NCBI RefSeq assembly: GCF_030577135.1
Contig: NZ_JAUIRR010000002.1
Coordinates: 326,157 to 390,156 of the forward strand
DNA: 64,000 nt
Origin: Sulfurimonas sp. hsl 1-7
GTDB taxonomy: Bacteria > Campylobacterota > Campylobacteria > Campylobacterales > Sulfurimonadaceae
Direction of reading: 5' to 3'
The translations under genes and the position numbers were made by a program. Of the stretch, positions 33,554-42,687 are shown piece after piece. Positions within the stretch are counted from its first letter, which is position 1. Each line of letters begins with the position of its first letter. The notes beneath the pieces are model-generated. The model did no database searches and was not told where the DNA came from. It saw only the letters and a list, made by a program, of their open reading frames with translations.

Positions 33554-34914
33554 TGGCAAAACATACACAAAGAGTACAGGAAAAATCAACAAAAGATCTT
33601 GTAAGAGAGTATATACACAAATACGCTTATATTGAGACATTAATACTTGTTACTCTTTATGTAGCTATTGGTTATTTAATCAACTCTGAAGATCCATGTT
33701 TACTAAGTTACAAAGTACCGTATCTTGTAATTTTACTGGCGGTCATCACCCTTTTTCACGGTTTTGAAAACGGTGTATTTGCAGTCAGTATTATCTCATT
33801 GACTATCTGGATATTTTATCCGTCATTCCAATATGTGGATTTCTTGATTGCATTACTTATGACTTTAATATTTAGTCAATTTCACTACTATTGGACCTCT
33901 CGTATCAAAGAGGCTGAAGTCGATTCAAGCTATAAATCCGAGAAACTCTCCGAGCTTTCCCGTGCTTTTTATACCCTGAAAATTTCGCACGATCAGTTAG
34001 AGAAAAACTATGTTATTAAGCCTATGAGTATTCGTAATTCAATTAACCATATTGTCAACACGAATGAGATGATATTACTTGATGAAACAGTCGAAAATAA
34101 AGCATATGAATATAATAACAACTTCCTAAAACTAATTGAGAAATCGTTTAGTATGCAAAGTGGTTTGATTCTCTATCTAAAAGATAATGCGATCGATAAA
34201 AAGTTCAACAAAGATACGGTAGAGCTGATAACTATTAATATAGAAGAGCATTTGGAAGTTGATAAGTTACTGAAAAACTATCTTGTAGATAAAGCAATCG
34301 CCAGAAAATCACCCGTATATGTAAGTGATGAAACCGGTGAACCGACTATATTTAGCGAAGAGATTGAAAATAAATATATTGGTGCTATACCGGCAGTGAT
34401 CAACGGAAAAGTTGTGTCAGTCCTTGTAATAGAGAAAATGCCTTTCATGTTTTTTAATAGAGAGAATCTTACATCGATCACTATTTTACATGAATACTTC
34501 TCTATTGAAAACAGAAAAGCTTCTCTTTCAAAATCACTTGACGGTTTTGAACTTTTAGAAGATAAAGATTTTAAATTTGAGATGGCAAGACTCCGAGATC
34601 TGAACAATAATTTCAAAGTGAATTCTGTCGTCTTAGTACTACGAATCGACAATGAACTGCAAACCGCAAGAGTGTACCAGAAAGTTGAACGTATGCTCCG
34701 TTCTCTTGATATGATTACATTAGTACAGAATGAAGGTTATTATTACATCACGTTACTGCTTCCTCTACACGATAAAGCAGCAGCACAAGGTTTCCTAAAA
34801 AGACTTCAATTTATGTTAGAAGACGAGAGGGATAAAAAGTTTGAATATATGAGTTTTGATATGAGTAAACTTTCCCTTCTCTCAAAATATTATCGGGAAG
34901 ATTATGGAAAATAA
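33553..34914 (+). CDS. pelD: c-di-GMP receptor and Pel synthase subunit PelD
   Basis: A 453-residue inner-membrane protein. Four membrane helices (about 28-115) are followed by a coiled coil, a GAF domain (about 160-325) and a degenerate GGDEF domain (about 330-450). The allosteric RxxD motif is present as RLRD at 346-349, with further Arg at 380 and 383 near the position of the second c-di-GMP-binding Arg in Pseudomonas PelD. Binding of c-di-GMP would switch on Pel polymerisation by PelF. Overlaps pelC (1 nt) and pelE (11 nt). Confidence 0.92.
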   Translation: MAKHTQRVQEKSTKDLVREYIHKYAYIETLILVTLYVAIGYLINSEDPCLLSYKVPYLVILLAVITLFHGFENGVFAVSIISLTIWIFYPSFQYVDFLIALLMTLIFSQFHYYWTSRIKEAEVDSSYKSEKLSELSRAFYTLKISHDQLEKNYVIKPMSIRNSINHIVNTNEMILLDETVENKAYEYNNNFLKLIEKSFSMQSGLILYLKDNAIDKKFNKDTVELITINIEEHLEVDKLLKNYLVDKAIARKSPVYVSDETGEPTIFSEEIENKYIGAIPAVINGKVVSVLVIEKMPFMFFNRENLTSITILHEYFSIENRKASLSKSLDGFELLEDKDFKFEMARLRDLNNNFKVNSVVLVLRIDNELQTARVYQKVERMLRSLDMITLVQNEGYYYITLLLPLHDKAAAQGFLKRLQFMLEDERDKKFEYMSFDMSKLSLLSKYYREDYGK

Positions 34915-36016
34915 ACTATTTGCCCAATTTGATCTATACTTTTTTTTGATATTAGCTATACACACGCTAATAAGCATTGTAATAGCTTTTTTTATTTCAA
35001 AATATGTAAAAAAAAGATTTATTCAAAGCTCTTATCAGGTAAATAAACAAGATCTCCATAGACTTCAGGCTATTATTGATGAGAACCAGTTTTACAAAAT
35101 GTTGTTTAGATTTTCATTGCATAAAAACAACTTCAGATCGAGTTTTCTTTATTTTTTTATATTTAACTTTTCTATGCCTGTTCTTGGCTATGTAACTTCT
35201 ATACTTTTAGCAAAACTAATGGTAGATATGGAATATACTGAAAAAGTTTCTAATACAAATATTTTAAATCTAGATGAGTTTGGTATATCGTTTTTAGAAG
35301 TTGAAAGAGTTTTTGGTGAAGGTTCACTCAATGATCTCATCCATAGTCAATACGCACCAAAATCAAAAAAATTAAGAGCATTAAACGTTCTCTCGACAAA
35401 TATCTCTCCGGCAAACCTAAGAATTATCAAACAAACACTCTCAAGTACGGATGATGAGATCAGGATGTTTGGATATGCCATTATCGATAAAGCTGAAAAA
35501 CGTCTGGCAAAAAATATCAATAAAGAGCTTGAAAGGCTCAAAGCTGCAGATAATGCACATAATCTTCATGATGCGGCCGAAGCATCAAAAGAGTTGGCAT
35601 TTTTATATTGGGAACTCCTTTATACAGAACTTTCACATGAAAGTCTTAATGAAGAGTTTTTAGATCAGGTTGAGACGTATGCATTAATCTCAAGACGCCA
35701 TTACCTTATATTGCTTGATGAGATAGTGGAAGAGAACTCTCAAGAGCATCTACAAATTATCAACACTTTATCAAAATTACACCTCTTACTTGGTCGTGTA
35801 TATATGAAAAATGAAGCCTTTGAACAAGCTCTTACAGAATTTACAGTTGCCCAAGAGCTTTTAGATAATGATGCAAACTTTGTATTACCGTATATGGCAG
35901 AGATCTATTTCTTAATGGGTAAATACAATATAGTTGCTTCGATTTTATCAAAATTACAAAGTCTGAGTATCAACTCGACAATTTACCCAATTTTAGAACA
36001 ATGGAAGAGAGCGTAA
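34904..36016 (+). CDS. pelE: Pel synthase complex membrane-TPR protein PelE
   Basis: A 370-residue protein. Two membrane helices (about 12-32 and 75-100) are followed by a helical, TPR-like cytoplasmic region (about 200-365; LHLLLGRVYMKNEAFEQALTEF is split over two helices). In other organisms PelE links PelD and PelF in the inner membrane. Overlaps pelD by 11 nt and precedes pelF by 1 nt. The TPR part is better preserved than the rest. Confidence 0.85.
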   Translation: MENKLFAQFDLYFFLILAIHTLISIVIAFFISKYVKKRFIQSSYQVNKQDLHRLQAIIDENQFYKMLFRFSLHKNNFRSSFLYFFIFNFSMPVLGYVTSILLAKLMVDMEYTEKVSNTNILNLDEFGISFLEVERVFGEGSLNDLIHSQYAPKSKKLRALNVLSTNISPANLRIIKQTLSSTDDEIRMFGYAIIDKAEKRLAKNINKELERLKAADNAHNLHDAAEASKELAFLYWELLYTELSHESLNEEFLDQVETYALISRRHYLILLDEIVEENSQEHLQIINTLSKLHLLLGRVYMKNEAFEQALTEFTVAQELLDNDANFVLPYMAEIYFLMGKYNIVASILSKLQSLSINSTIYPILEQWKRA

Positions 36017-36017
36017 A

Positions 36018-37736
36018 ATGCCACATAATATTAAATTTCCAAAAAGTGATAATGTTGATATCATGCTTTTTTCCGAGGGAACTTATCCATACATAAAAGG
36101 TGGCGTTTCTAGTTGGCTATTGCAACTTATGAAAGGTTTACCGCAATTTACTTTCGGTGTTTGTTTTATAGGTGCTCAAGATACCATAGACGGCAAAAAG
36201 ATGAAAATCAGCTATGAATTCCCACCGAATCTAAAACATCTTGAGGTACACTACCTTTTTGACAACGAAGATACACCTCCTCCAAAAAAAATTGAAGGGA
36301 ATGAAACAGGTTTTGAAGCTATTCGTGAACTTTATTCAAGTTTTAAAAGTGATAAGGTTCAAATGCCCAAAATGCTGCAAGACATCTCTTTTTATACAAA
36401 AGATGTAACATTTGAAGACTTTTTATTTTCAAAAAAAGCTTGGCAGTTTATAGATGAAACATATAGTAAAAACTGCCCGGATGTCCCGTTTGTAGACTAT
36501 TTTTGGACATTAAGAAATATCCATAAACCTATATGGATACTTGCTGATATTGTCGAAAAATTGCCTAAAGCGAAAATATTTCATTCACCTTCTACAGGGT
36601 ATGCCGGATTTTTAGGAGCACTCTCCTCTTACCAAACAAACAGACCGTTTTTATTAACGGAACACGGGATCTATACAAGAGAAAGAAAAATCGACATGTT
36701 CTCGGCTGATTGGATTGAGTTTAAAAAGCCTAGTTTATTACAACAACCCGAAGAGTATAACTACATCAAACGTATGTGGGTAAACTTTTTCGATAAGATT
36801 GGGATCTTTTGTTATGACCGTTCAAACTATACCCTCTCACTTTTTTCAGGTGCGCAAAAAATTCAAATAAGCTACGGTGCAAATGAAAATAAAACTCGGG
36901 TTATCCCTAACGGTGTTGACGTTGAAGGTCTCGGAGAAACAATGAAAGAGCGTCTTGAGACTCCAAGACCTATCATCACGCTTATTGGGAGAGTCGTACC
37001 TATTAAAGATATTAAAACCTTTATTCGTGCTATTAAAATAGCATCTATGACTATTCCAAATATCGAAGGGTGGATCGTCGGTCCCGTTGAAGAGGATCAG
37101 GAGTATTTTGATGAGTGTCAACAGATGGCGATATCTCTTGGTTTAAAACACAGAAAACAAAAATTTCAGAACAATAAAAGTGAAATGTCTCTTGAAGATA
37201 TTGTTGCACACAGAGATAAAATAAAGTTCTTTGGACATAGTAACATTAAAGATATTTTACCAAAGTCGGCAATCCAGACACTCTCTTCTATCAGTGAGGG
37301 GATGCCTTTAGTTATCTTAGAGGGTTTTGCTGCGGGCGTACCTTGTGTTGCAACAGATGTGGGAAGTTGCCGCGACCTAATAGAAGGTGGTATAGATGAA
37401 GAGGATAAAGCGATAGGTTTTGCAGGTGCAATTGCCGGTATCGCAAATCCGGATGAACTTGCATCTCAATATATCAAGTTTTTAAACTTTGAAAACGGCT
37501 TATGGAAAAGAGCTCACGAGGCTGGTTTAAAACGTGTAAGAAAATACTACTCTCAAGCATCTTTTTTACAACAATATGAAGATTTATACAACGAAGCAAA
37601 AGATCTTACCTGGGATGAATTGGCAGAGATAGTTTTCCCTTACTATATGCCAAAACCTCCACCATATCCTAGAGTGATGTTAAAAAGATTTACAATTACA
37701 AAATTCTTAACAAATCTACCACAGAGGGGTCTATAA
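36018..37736 (+). CDS. pelF: Pel glycosyltransferase PelF (GT4 family)
   Basis: A 572-residue cytosolic glycosyltransferase that polymerises Pel from UDP-sugars. The N-terminal MLFSEGTYPYIKGGVSSW motif is diagnostic of PelF. The GT4 nucleotide-sugar site is visible at about 420-450 as SISEGMPLVILEGFAAG (E-x7-E) and VPCVATDVGSC. Length agrees with PelF relatives (about 500-510) plus insertions. It shares one base with pelG. Confidence 0.95.
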   Translation: MPHNIKFPKSDNVDIMLFSEGTYPYIKGGVSSWLLQLMKGLPQFTFGVCFIGAQDTIDGKKMKISYEFPPNLKHLEVHYLFDNEDTPPPKKIEGNETGFEAIRELYSSFKSDKVQMPKMLQDISFYTKDVTFEDFLFSKKAWQFIDETYSKNCPDVPFVDYFWTLRNIHKPIWILADIVEKLPKAKIFHSPSTGYAGFLGALSSYQTNRPFLLTEHGIYTRERKIDMFSADWIEFKKPSLLQQPEEYNYIKRMWVNFFDKIGIFCYDRSNYTLSLFSGAQKIQISYGANENKTRVIPNGVDVEGLGETMKERLETPRPIITLIGRVVPIKDIKTFIRAIKIASMTIPNIEGWIVGPVEEDQEYFDECQQMAISLGLKHRKQKFQNNKSEMSLEDIVAHRDKIKFFGHSNIKDILPKSAIQTLSSISEGMPLVILEGFAAGVPCVATDVGSCRDLIEGGIDEEDKAIGFAGAIAGIANPDELASQYIKFLNFENGLWKRAHEAGLKRVRKYYSQASFLQQYEDLYNEAKDLTWDELAEIVFPYYMPKPPPYPRVMLKRFTITKFLTNLPQRGL

Positions 37737-39109
37737 TGGCGGGCATTGGATTTGAACTTAGAAAAATACTGCGTGAAGACAGACTTCTTTCACTCGGTAA
37801 AGTATATGGATATTCGGCAATACTCAGCTCAGGGCCTTGGGTTATATCGATTGTAGCGATTATTCTGGTAGGTTTTATCAATCTTTCACACTTTGGTGAA
37901 GTAAAAGATGCCTTTAGATTTCAAGTCGTTATCACCTATGCTATTGCTTTGGCATCAAGTTTAATAATTACGGGGATTTTACAGCTCCCTTTTACAAGGT
38001 ATATTGCCGATCTGATCTTTAGAAATAAAGATGATGAGATCTTACCATCTTACTTCGGTGCTATCTTTTTAGCGTGGGGGCTTGGTCTTATCTTTATAGT
38101 TCCGCTTTATATCTGGGTATTTAGCGATATGCCCCCTTCATTTATTGTCGGTACCGTACTTACTTTCTTAGTACTTTGCGGGGTCTGGATTTCAAGTATA
38201 TTGGCTGCGAGTTTAAAATACTATTCACAAGTTGTTTGGGCATACCTTCTTTCGTATACTTTTATCGTTGCAGTATCATATGCATACGGAAGCTCTATCG
38301 AGATGCTTGTATATATCTTTTTTACCGGGAATGCGATCCTTTTTACGATACTTATGAGCTTAATTATTAAGAGCTATCCATCTACAATCTTTATGAAACT
38401 AAACTTCTTTTTAGATCATAACTTTTACTGGACACTTGGAATTGCAGGTCTAAGTTACAACCTTGGTGCATGGATCGATAAATTTATCTTTTGGTACCAT
38501 CCTGCAACGGGACATGCTATTATCGGAAAACTTCACGCCTCTGTAGTTTACGATATGCCGATCTTCTTGGCATATTTATCTATCTTACCGGGTATGGCTA
38601 TCTTTTTCTTTAGACTCGAAGCCGATTTTGCAGAAAAGTATGATCTCTACTATGATGCGGTTAGAAGCGGCGGGACTTTAGGTCTTATCAAAAAATATAA
38701 AAACGATATGACCTCAATCGTAAGACATGCGATCCATGAGATTATTATGGTGCAGGGTATTGTTGATATTATCTTGTTTTTAACTGCAGATAAACTCTTT
38801 GCGGCACTAAATATCTCTACACTTTATCTTGGATTATTTTATATCTTAACAATTGGAGCTATGTTACAGTTGGCATTTATGTCTATTTTGGCTATATTGT
38901 ATTATCTTGATCGTAAAAAAGCTGCTATGTGGCTCTCTATCTCGTTTTTTGTTCTAAACGGGCTTTTGACATACTTATCGATCAACATGGGCACGACTAT
39001 GTTTGGATACGGATATACGATATCTCTTTTAATTGTCTTTACTCTCGGTGTATTAGTTATTCGAGAAGAGATGAATAGGTTGAATTATGAAACATTTATG
39101 TTACAGTAA
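37736..39109 (+). CDS. pelG: Pel inner-membrane transporter PelG
   Basis: A 457-residue protein with about 12 membrane helices and the PelG N-terminus AGIGFELRKILREDRL. PelG belongs to the MOP/Wzx-like superfamily and moves Pel through the inner membrane with PelD and PelE. The motif GLSYNLGAWIDKFIFWY is family-typical. It shares a base with pelF and overlaps the first pelA by 23 nt. Confidence 0.94.
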   Translation: MAGIGFELRKILREDRLLSLGKVYGYSAILSSGPWVISIVAIILVGFINLSHFGEVKDAFRFQVVITYAIALASSLIITGILQLPFTRYIADLIFRNKDDEILPSYFGAIFLAWGLGLIFIVPLYIWVFSDMPPSFIVGTVLTFLVLCGVWISSILAASLKYYSQVVWAYLLSYTFIVAVSYAYGSSIEMLVYIFFTGNAILFTILMSLIIKSYPSTIFMKLNFFLDHNFYWTLGIAGLSYNLGAWIDKFIFWYHPATGHAIIGKLHASVVYDMPIFLAYLSILPGMAIFFFRLEADFAEKYDLYYDAVRSGGTLGLIKKYKNDMTSIVRHAIHEIIMVQGIVDIILFLTADKLFAALNISTLYLGLFYILTIGAMLQLAFMSILAILYYLDRKKAAMWLSISFFVLNGLLTYLSINMGTTMFGYGYTISLLIVFTLGVLVIREEMNRLNYETFMLQ

Positions 39110-41648
39110 AATTATCCTTACTTTTTTCCTTTTTATAGCTACTGCCTATGGTTCGGTAAATGACAAAAGTGCCATAGTGTATCTTGGAAAAGATATCTCC
39201 TATCCTATGGTCGGTATCCATGACTATATCATCGTAGATCCTGTAAAAACTAATGTTTATACACATGGTTTTGAGGTATATAACAATAAAATCTATGCAA
39301 AAGTAAACATTAGTAATTCCAGTACCATTCAAGAGCTACTAGATCATGTTACACGTCTCTCAAAGAGTGGATATAAAAACTTCTTTTTTGACGTTCAAAA
39401 GCCGATTTATCAAAAAAATCTAACGCTGTTTTTAAACAAATTCAGATCGACAAAAACAGTTCAAGATGCACAGGTAATTATCCATTTAGATGATCAAGAG
39501 CTTCTTAGCTCTATCTCTAAGTATATTGATACTTTACTTGTATATAACGCTTCTAAAGACCCAAAACTTGAAAATAACATCAAGTTCTATAAAAACCTGA
39601 GTGATGACATTATTGATGTTGAGATTCTCTCATCGAATAATATAGAGCAACTCAAACATTTAGGGTTTATCCCCTATATTACAACACCAAGTATGGATAA
39701 CTACGGAAAATCATCGAAAAATGCGATTAAAAGAGAGATCTTGACGCTTGTAAATGAGAGTATTGAAGATCGTAAAGAGTTATCTGCAAGCCGTTACGGA
39801 GCTTTACCTTTAGAGTATAACGGGTATATTCAGAAGCTCTATAATATCCAAAATTCACTTCCGGATCCTGAGCATATGGGTCAATATGCAGGTGTAGTGA
39901 TTTGGTTAAGCATAGGATATAAAGACTCTGTAAAATTGGTAACTTGGATAAAAGAGATCCAGTCACAAAATATCCCTGTTGTATTTGCATACGATTTTGG
40001 TTTTAATTCATCAAATACATTCTTACAACAGCTAGGTATTAGTGCAATGGATGCAAAGGCGGATGCTACAAAAACTATAGTCCACAAAGATAAAATGATG
40101 GACTATGAGATAAAAGTACCGCTGAACCAAGATAGATTTTACATCAAACCGCCGGCAGGTTCTAAAGCACTTTTAACATATAAGGACAATTACGGACTCA
40201 CCTCAACACCTGCAGCGATTACGCCATGGGGCGGGTATGCACTCGGTGATTCATTTTTTATAGAGCTCGACGGAGAAAACCTATGGAGCATCGATCCATT
40301 TATGTTTTTTAAAGAGGCTCTGCGTTTAAAAGATTTACCCGTACCCGATACGACTACAGAAAACGGTAGCAGACTCTTTTTTACACATATGGACGGTGAC
40401 GGTATTTTAAACGGTGTTGAGTTTAATCCTGAGTTTATATCCGGTGATATTATCTATAGTGAGATACTCAAAAAATATAAATTCCCACACTCCGTATCTC
40501 TTATCGGTGCAGAGATTATGCCAGATGGTCTCTATCCAAAAGAATCAAAAAGGCTGTTACAACTAAGTAAAAAAATCTATGCCTTAGATAATGTCGAACC
40601 TGCGACACACACCTTTACTCACCCGTTTTTCTGGGGAAAAATAAAAGATGATCAACTCGATGAAAAATATAGACTTCAGGCACCTGGATATACTTTTTCA
40701 ACAGCGTATGAGACATTAGGAATGCTTGATTTTATTCAAGATAAACTGATTGGTAAAAATTCAGATAAAAAAGCAAATCTAGTATTTTGGAGTGGAGACT
40801 GTAATCCAAGAACCGATGCACTAGAGTATCTGGCTAAACACAATATTTTAAACATTAACGGCGGAGACACCACTATTAACAATGCAAATCCATGGTTAAC
40901 CAGAGTAGCCCCGCTTGGTCTTGAGAGAGATGGGTACTATCAAATCTATACAGGTGCAGAAAATGAAAATGTCTTTACAAAAGACTGGATGGGACCGTAC
41001 TGGGGATTTAAAAAAGTTGTACAAACGTTTGAGTTAACAAACTCTCCAAAAAGGTTAAAACCTATCGACGTCTATTACCACTTTTATTCAGCTTCAAAAA
41101 AAGCATCATTGAATGCTGTACGTTATGTTTTTGACTGGGTTATGCAACAAAAAGATATCATGCCTATCTACACTTCACAGTATATTCCAAAAGCGATGGA
41201 CTTCTGGACAGCTTCTATCGCGTATGAAGAGGGGGTTTGGCTTTATGACGGGATGAGGGACCTTAAAACACTTAGAGTAGAGAAAAAAGATGCCACGGTA
41301 GCACTTAATGACTCACAGACTATCTTAGGTGTAAAACATTTTGAGAATCACACCTATATCGCTTTAGATCCTCATATTAAACATAGTTTTAAACTCAATG
41401 GTGCAGCTGTAGATAACACTGCGTATCTTATTAGTTCGAACGGGGAAGTTACAGAGTACATAAATAATAAAAACTCGAAACGCTACAAATTCAATGCGAA
41501 TGTACCTCTTGAGATCAAACTGCATATTCCTAATAACTGTGTAGTAAATGCTATTCCAGAAAGCTCGGTTGAAAAGCTAGAGAACAAAGAGACAATTCTC
41601 AAATATAAATCTAACAAAAAGGCAACTATAGATGTACGATGTCAATAA
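39087..41648 (+). CDS. pelA: PelA paralogue 1: deacetylase with degenerate glycosidase domain
   Basis: An 853-residue secreted protein with a signal peptide (about 22 residues). The N-terminal GH114-like domain (about 25-225) is shortened compared with copy 2 and reads LLVYNAS at 150-156 where copy 2 has VLFES. The catalytic Glu (E218 in Pseudomonas PelA) is therefore Asn154 here; Asp102 in FFFD is kept. The deacetylase part retains the metal and catalytic residues THMDGDG (His434, Asp436, Asp438) and HTFTH (His508, His512). It should therefore deacetylate Pel but not cut it. ATG start with AGG upstream; overlaps pelG and the TPR gene. Confidence 0.88.
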   Translation: MKHLCYSKIILTFFLFIATAYGSVNDKSAIVYLGKDISYPMVGIHDYIIVDPVKTNVYTHGFEVYNNKIYAKVNISNSSTIQELLDHVTRLSKSGYKNFFFDVQKPIYQKNLTLFLNKFRSTKTVQDAQVIIHLDDQELLSSISKYIDTLLVYNASKDPKLENNIKFYKNLSDDIIDVEILSSNNIEQLKHLGFIPYITTPSMDNYGKSSKNAIKREILTLVNESIEDRKELSASRYGALPLEYNGYIQKLYNIQNSLPDPEHMGQYAGVVIWLSIGYKDSVKLVTWIKEIQSQNIPVVFAYDFGFNSSNTFLQQLGISAMDAKADATKTIVHKDKMMDYEIKVPLNQDRFYIKPPAGSKALLTYKDNYGLTSTPAAITPWGGYALGDSFFIELDGENLWSIDPFMFFKEALRLKDLPVPDTTTENGSRLFFTHMDGDGILNGVEFNPEFISGDIIYSEILKKYKFPHSVSLIGAEIMPDGLYPKESKRLLQLSKKIYALDNVEPATHTFTHPFFWGKIKDDQLDEKYRLQAPGYTFSTAYETLGMLDFIQDKLIGKNSDKKANLVFWSGDCNPRTDALEYLAKHNILNINGGDTTINNANPWLTRVAPLGLERDGYYQIYTGAENENVFTKDWMGPYWGFKKVVQTFELTNSPKRLKPIDVYYHFYSASKKASLNAVRYVFDWVMQQKDIMPIYTSQYIPKAMDFWTASIAYEEGVWLYDGMRDLKTLRVEKKDATVALNDSQTILGVKHFENHTYIALDPHIKHSFKLNGAAVDNTAYLISSNGEVTEYINNKNSKRYKFNANVPLEIKLHIPNNCVVNAIPESSVEKLENKETILKYKSNKKATIDVRCQ

Positions 41649-42687
41649 CGAAAAGACTGTTTATGTTGTAACATATAAAGAACTTTTGTTCACTGTTGTA
41701 ATCTTTATAATTATCCTTTTTGCACTCTATCCAAAAGGGATCTTAAAAGATCAAATATCTGCAGATCAGTCTAATTATGATCTCAGTATGATCTACTTAA
41801 AAGACCTTTTAGAACACAGTCCTAACGATGATTCACTAAAGTTGATACTGTTGGAAAAATATGTACAAGCAGGAGAGATTGAGCACTCTCTTGAACTCTC
41901 TAAAAGTTTACTTCAAAGTAAGAACAAATATATACGTAATAAAGCGATAGTGTTAACTTACCAAACAAAAAAAATAAAGTATTTTGCTACCAACGATGAA
42001 AAACAACAAAAAGTTCTTCACAATGATCTCAAAAAACTTTTTGCAACTATATATGCAGAGAAACTTTACGATGACAATACGAAAAAATGGCATAACGAAG
42101 CAGTATTTTCCCATAATCCTCAAGCTGCCTATTATTTCTTGCAAATAATGTTAAAAGAGGATCCTACAAACGTAAATCTCTTAAGAGAGGGGTATTATCT
42201 TTCTCTAAACCTTTACAAAAAGTCAGATTCAATGGAGTTCATCAACTCTTTAGAGAAGTATGATACGAGCAACTCGACAAAATGGGCTATGGATAAATAT
42301 GATATATTTATCCGTTATAAAGACTATAAAAGTGCCGAAAATATTTTACAAAGATATGCTAATGATTCGATCGAAATTCAAGAAAAACTGGCAAATTTCT
42401 ATCTTATGATAAAAAAATACGAAGCAGCATCAGATACATATCTAAAACTCTATTATGTTTCTAAAGATGAAGATGTACGAGAGGGTTATCTTGTTAAAGC
42501 TGTCAAAGCATTACAAGCCGGCAACCTTTTAAAACAAGCGGCCAACTTGGTACATCAATATGAATCAAAATATATAGGCAATATAAAGATGAGAAAATTT
42601 TTCTTGCGAATCTACCTTGCGGCAGGTGAGCTGGAATATGCATCGCAATTGTCTAAAAAAATCCTAAAATACGAGAATAAGTTATGA
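41632..42687 (+). CDS. Inner-membrane-anchored TPR protein, probable N-terminal half of a split PelB
   Basis: A 351-residue protein with one membrane helix near the N-terminus (about 16-36; LLFTVVIFIIILFALYP) and a periplasmic helical-repeat region of TPR type (about 45-350). Pseudomonas PelB is one chain of about 1190 residues with an N-terminal membrane anchor, TPRs and a C-terminal barrel. Here the anchor plus TPRs and the TPRs plus barrel are two genes (351 and 947 residues) overlapping by 4 nt. It would tie the inner-membrane complex to the outer-membrane exporter. Assignment is by position and architecture. Confidence 0.7.
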   Translation: MYDVNNEKTVYVVTYKELLFTVVIFIIILFALYPKGILKDQISADQSNYDLSMIYLKDLLEHSPNDDSLKLILLEKYVQAGEIEHSLELSKSLLQSKNKYIRNKAIVLTYQTKKIKYFATNDEKQQKVLHNDLKKLFATIYAEKLYDDNTKKWHNEAVFSHNPQAAYYFLQIMLKEDPTNVNLLREGYYLSLNLYKKSDSMEFINSLEKYDTSNSTKWAMDKYDIFIRYKDYKSAENILQRYANDSIEIQEKLANFYLMIKKYEAASDTYLKLYYVSKDEDVREGYLVKAVKALQAGNLLKQAANLVHQYESKYIGNIKMRKFFLRIYLAAGELEYASQLSKKILKYENKL

